Positions 61,859-64,000 of a stretch of DNA of 64,000 bases are shown piece by piece. The translations under genes were made by a program, and so were the position numbers. Under the pieces are notes generated by a model that saw only the letters and a list, made by a program, of their open reading frames with translations, searched no databases and was not told the origin of the DNA. Every line of letters starts with the position of its first letter. Position 1 is the first letter of the stretch. Source of the DNA: Hippopus hippopus (taxonomy: Eukaryota > Mollusca > Bivalvia > Cardiida > Cardiidae); contig OX328107.1 of the NCBI GenBank assembly GCA_946811185.2, forward strand, positions 8,707,565 to 8,771,564, in the 5' to 3' direction.

Positions 61859-61944
61859 CTTGTGTTTCAAGATTTCGACATCAGCCTGTAATTGTTTGAA
61901 CTCGGCCGGCGACACATAAACGTCTCGCATGTCCAGAATAGTGT
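61859..61944 (-). CDS. Host coiled-coil gene, internal exon
   Basis: 86-nt exon between acceptor CTTTCAG and donor AAG|GTGGGG. It encodes TILDMRDVYVSPAEFKQLQA then DVEILKHK, again a coiled-coil pattern. Enters in phase 1 and leaves in phase 0, so it joins cleanly to the terminal exon 3.5 kb away. Confidence 0.7.
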
Positions 61945-62324
61945 CTGAAAGATTTATTTTGTAAGTTTCTAACTATACCTTACAATATCGAGGATCCTAC
62001 ATGGCTCAGAAAATAAGTCAATGCCCAACCCTGTACTGGAGAAACCAAGGATATACTTGAAAAAGTGACTTGTTGCCTTGACAGAATTGTGTTTGCAGTA
62101 TTTATCTTTATTGTCATGCCCTGAAAAGTGTTAGTCTTGCATGGATGAGAGGATAAGATAATGCATCAGGAAATCTGCACTGGCATCAAAGGTAGTCCTT
62201 TCGCAAGGCGCTACTAAAACCCAGCCTCTTATTGGTTAAATAAAAGAATTGCCTTGATAAGTTACTTGTTGTAGTAATATGACTGAAAGCGTCATTAAAC
62301 ACAATCAATCAATCGATTGATCAA

Positions 62325-62405
62325 TTAACCGACCGACCGACCGACCCATCAATCCATCAATCAATGCATCCATCAATCAATGCATCCATCCATCCATCCA
62401 TCTAT
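62325..62405. repeat. Tetranucleotide repeats (CCGA)n and (ATCC/ATCA)n
   Basis: ACCGACCGACCGACCGACCC followed by degenerate ATCCATCAATCA units at the tail of an S4-like SINE remnant in a host intron. Confidence 0.9.
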
Positions 62406-62456
62406 CAACCGTGTGCATTTACAAGTATTTACACAAGATAATACATAAAAAGACAC

Positions 62457-62568
62457 CTGTATCAGCTATGGAAAGAAGCTGAGATTTTCTGGCAGGCCCG
62501 TTTTTGCACTTCTCTTCCAATGTCGACATTAAAGCACGCTGATCGGCTCTTCGATTTTCTCTGAGCTC
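62457..62568 (-). CDS. Host coiled-coil gene, internal exon
   Basis: 112-nt exon between acceptor GTTAACAG and donor ACAG|GTGTCT. It encodes ELRENRRADQRALMSTLEEK followed by CKNGPARKSQLLSIADT, charged and helical. Phase 0 in and phase 1 out, consistent with both neighbours. Confidence 0.7.
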
Positions 62569-62599
62569 CTGTTAACAGATGTAGTAATTAATTGGGTTC

Positions 62600-62760
62600 T
62601 TTACCAGATGACAAAATTTTAGATCTACTGCAAGTCCATGTTGGCAAGTTTTTGCAGACGACAAACTTAATGTGGCTCAAATAAATGACTTAGACTGTGA
62701 AAGACAAGAAATTATAGTGGAAAAGAAAGAACACATTCTAGCTTCAGACTTTGACTATGG
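62600..62760 (+). mobile_element. MITE family A, degenerate, in a host intron
   Basis: TTCTTTACCAGATGACAAAA ... TTTTTGCAGACGACAAACTT ... eroded core. Confidence 0.6.
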
Positions 62761-63214
62761 TAGATTGTATTTTCAGCTGCAAGTCTTGGATCTGTACCGT
62801 AAACTGGTTTGGTCCAGCATAATAGGGTAAACATAAATTATTTTCATTTTCAGTGGAATGTATTTTGAGCCATAAAAAGACGTTGAGTTGATATTTTTTG
62901 CACTGAAAGAATTAGAAAAATCAACCCTTTCAGCCACAGGCGTACAAAAGCGACATCTGGCGACGGCATAGATCAGGCTTGAAAGCCAGGGCTTCAACAT
63001 TCAGTTTGCAAGTATGCGTTTCAAAGAAAAGAACCGGGCGTACAAAAAAGCCGAACTGCCAAATCGTTACGAATGGGCTTCATCTTTACTACATTACTGG
63101 GTACGCCCTAGGAACCCATATACTAGTAAATACGAAAACATTTCTGAGTTTCAGTTGGTCGTTGTCTTCATCTGTTGAAAGGGGTTGAATATATACTATT
63201 TAGCATGGATGGAC

Positions 63215-63432
63215 TTACCAGGCAACAAATATTTAGAGTAGACCATATTAAAAGCATTTTCAGGCGACAAATAAAATTTGTCTCAAGGTATGAGATTTGT
63301 AATTGAATGGATAAAAAATATTGTGGGAAAAGCAGAAAATGCTGGTTACCAACATTTTCTGCTTTTCCCGTAATGTTTTCAAAAGCCCTTTACTTTAGGG
63401 TCATTAATAGCCGGGTTTAAATGTGATAAGGA
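63215..63432 (+). mobile_element. MITE family A, in a host intron
   Basis: TTACCAGGCAACAAATATTT, core AAAATGCTGGTTACCAACAT, right end GGGTTTAAATGTGATAAGG. It ends about 27 bp from a host exon. Confidence 0.7.
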
Positions 63433-63458
63433 GATAAATGTGAAGAAGCCACAAGTAC

Positions 63459-63553
63459 CTGTATCCCATTCAGTCTTTCTTGCACGTTGTACATGTCCTC
63501 ATATGATGAATCAATGTCAGTATTCACTTTGGCTAACTGTAACTCTAACTTGG
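63459..63553 (-). CDS. Host coiled-coil gene, internal exon (first visible)
   Basis: 95-nt exon. The acceptor is TTCCAG and the donor CAG|GTACTT. It encodes KLELQLAKVNTDIDSSYEDM and then YNVQERLNGIQ, a coiled-coil-like heptad pattern. It begins in phase 1 and ends in phase 0, matching the next exon at 62568. The 5' part of the gene lies beyond the window. Confidence 0.65.
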
Positions 63554-63749
63554 CTGGAATCAGAAGATGTTCAAGACAAATGTTTGAATTTAGGACATTT
63601 CCAAAATCAGGGGGAGGAGGGGGGGAATTAACGCCCCCCCCCCGCCTCTCCTTTGTTCCTTTGACCCTGTTTCTGGTAAAGATATAAAACATAATATAAT
63701 GCTTAGAGCAGGTCCATTTAAACATCTTTGCCTCTTCTGGGAACACGCC

Positions 63750-64000
63750 GAGCCCCTGTAGCTCAGTCGGTAGCGTACAGGACTTGAGAACAAGGGGTCG
63801 CTGATTCGATCCTCGGCTCGGCCAATTTCTTTACCGAGGATTGATGATAGTCGTTGTCAAAGGATTCGTTCCTCTTTCACCGCTGACCATTGTTTCGACG
63901 ATGTTTATGTCGGAAAGCAGCAAGTGGCTTGGAAAGAATATTGTGAAAAGATGGATAGGTGCACTGGTCGTCGCGATATAATTGAAATAATGTTGAAAAC
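63750..64000 (+). mobile_element. SINE family S1, runs off the window
   Basis: Head GCCGAGCCCCTGTAGCTCAG with B box GATTCGATCCTCGG; the 3' part TGAAATAATGTTGAAAAC reaches the last base. Confidence 0.85.

Noticed and set aside
5202..63835. tRNA genes suggested by A and B boxes
   Set aside because: Each head is followed by a SINE body and tail with target duplications, and cloverleaf pairing is imperfect; these are SINE promoters, not tRNA genes.

Overview
The window is animal nuclear DNA, most likely from a mollusc and probably a bivalve. It is AT-rich, has spliced exons, is dense with tRNA-derived SINEs and foldback MITEs, and carries a mollusc-style minisatellite in which each unit contains AAGGTCAAGGTCACAGTG. 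No species marker was recognised, so the organism is an inference.

Centrepiece (34534-51841). A complete, recently inserted Polinton/Maverick, 17,308 bp long. It has near-identical ~335-bp terminal inverted repeats starting AG and ending CT, and a perfect 6-bp target-site duplication (CATTCG). Layout: two inward-reading unknown ORFs on the left arm; a leftward block of a phage-type tail-fibre-like protein, an adenovirus-type C5 protease, and a phospholipase A2-like protein running into a chromodomain integrase; a 32-bp divergent gap; then a long rightward block of packaging ATPase, unknown ORFs, penton-like minor capsid protein, hydrophobic minor virion protein, dUTPase-fold protein, a membrane protein with two late-domain-like motifs, the common Polinton LL-AS/GNTGLRNE protein, a pVI-like helical protein, a small unknown, the double jelly-roll major capsid protein, a NUMOD-like protein and protein-primed DNA polymerase B. 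The right arm carries leftward unknown ORFs. Together these encode replication (PolB), integration (INT) and a full virion morphogenesis set (MCP, penton, ATPase, protease). Three frames break in homopolymer runs and the integrase lacks residues between two catalytic acids, so this copy is either slightly defective or carries homopolymer sequencing errors.

Left flank (1-34533). No convincing host gene. It is a graveyard of small transposons: some 45 copies or fragments of a TTAA-flanked (piggyBac-like) MITE with a ~54-bp palindromic core (family A), a second TTAA MITE with a ~60-bp hairpin (B), a GAGCCATGCTCTG element (C), CAATCAGAAG foldbacks (E), several SINE families, a minisatellite at 12.6-13.35 kb, an inverted duplication (14.5 and 19.0 kb), a 667-bp TIR element with an 8-bp duplication, and a PIF/Harbinger-like MITE 15 bp from the Polinton.

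Right flank (51848-64000). The inverted partner of a ~340-bp left-flank segment, more MITEs and SINEs, a degenerate 28S rRNA fragment (57.3-57.55 kb), and the 3' end of a host coiled-coil gene on the minus strand. Four exons of that gene are visible with matching splice phases; the terminal intron holds a complete mariner (58619-59945) with an intact DD34D transposase frame.
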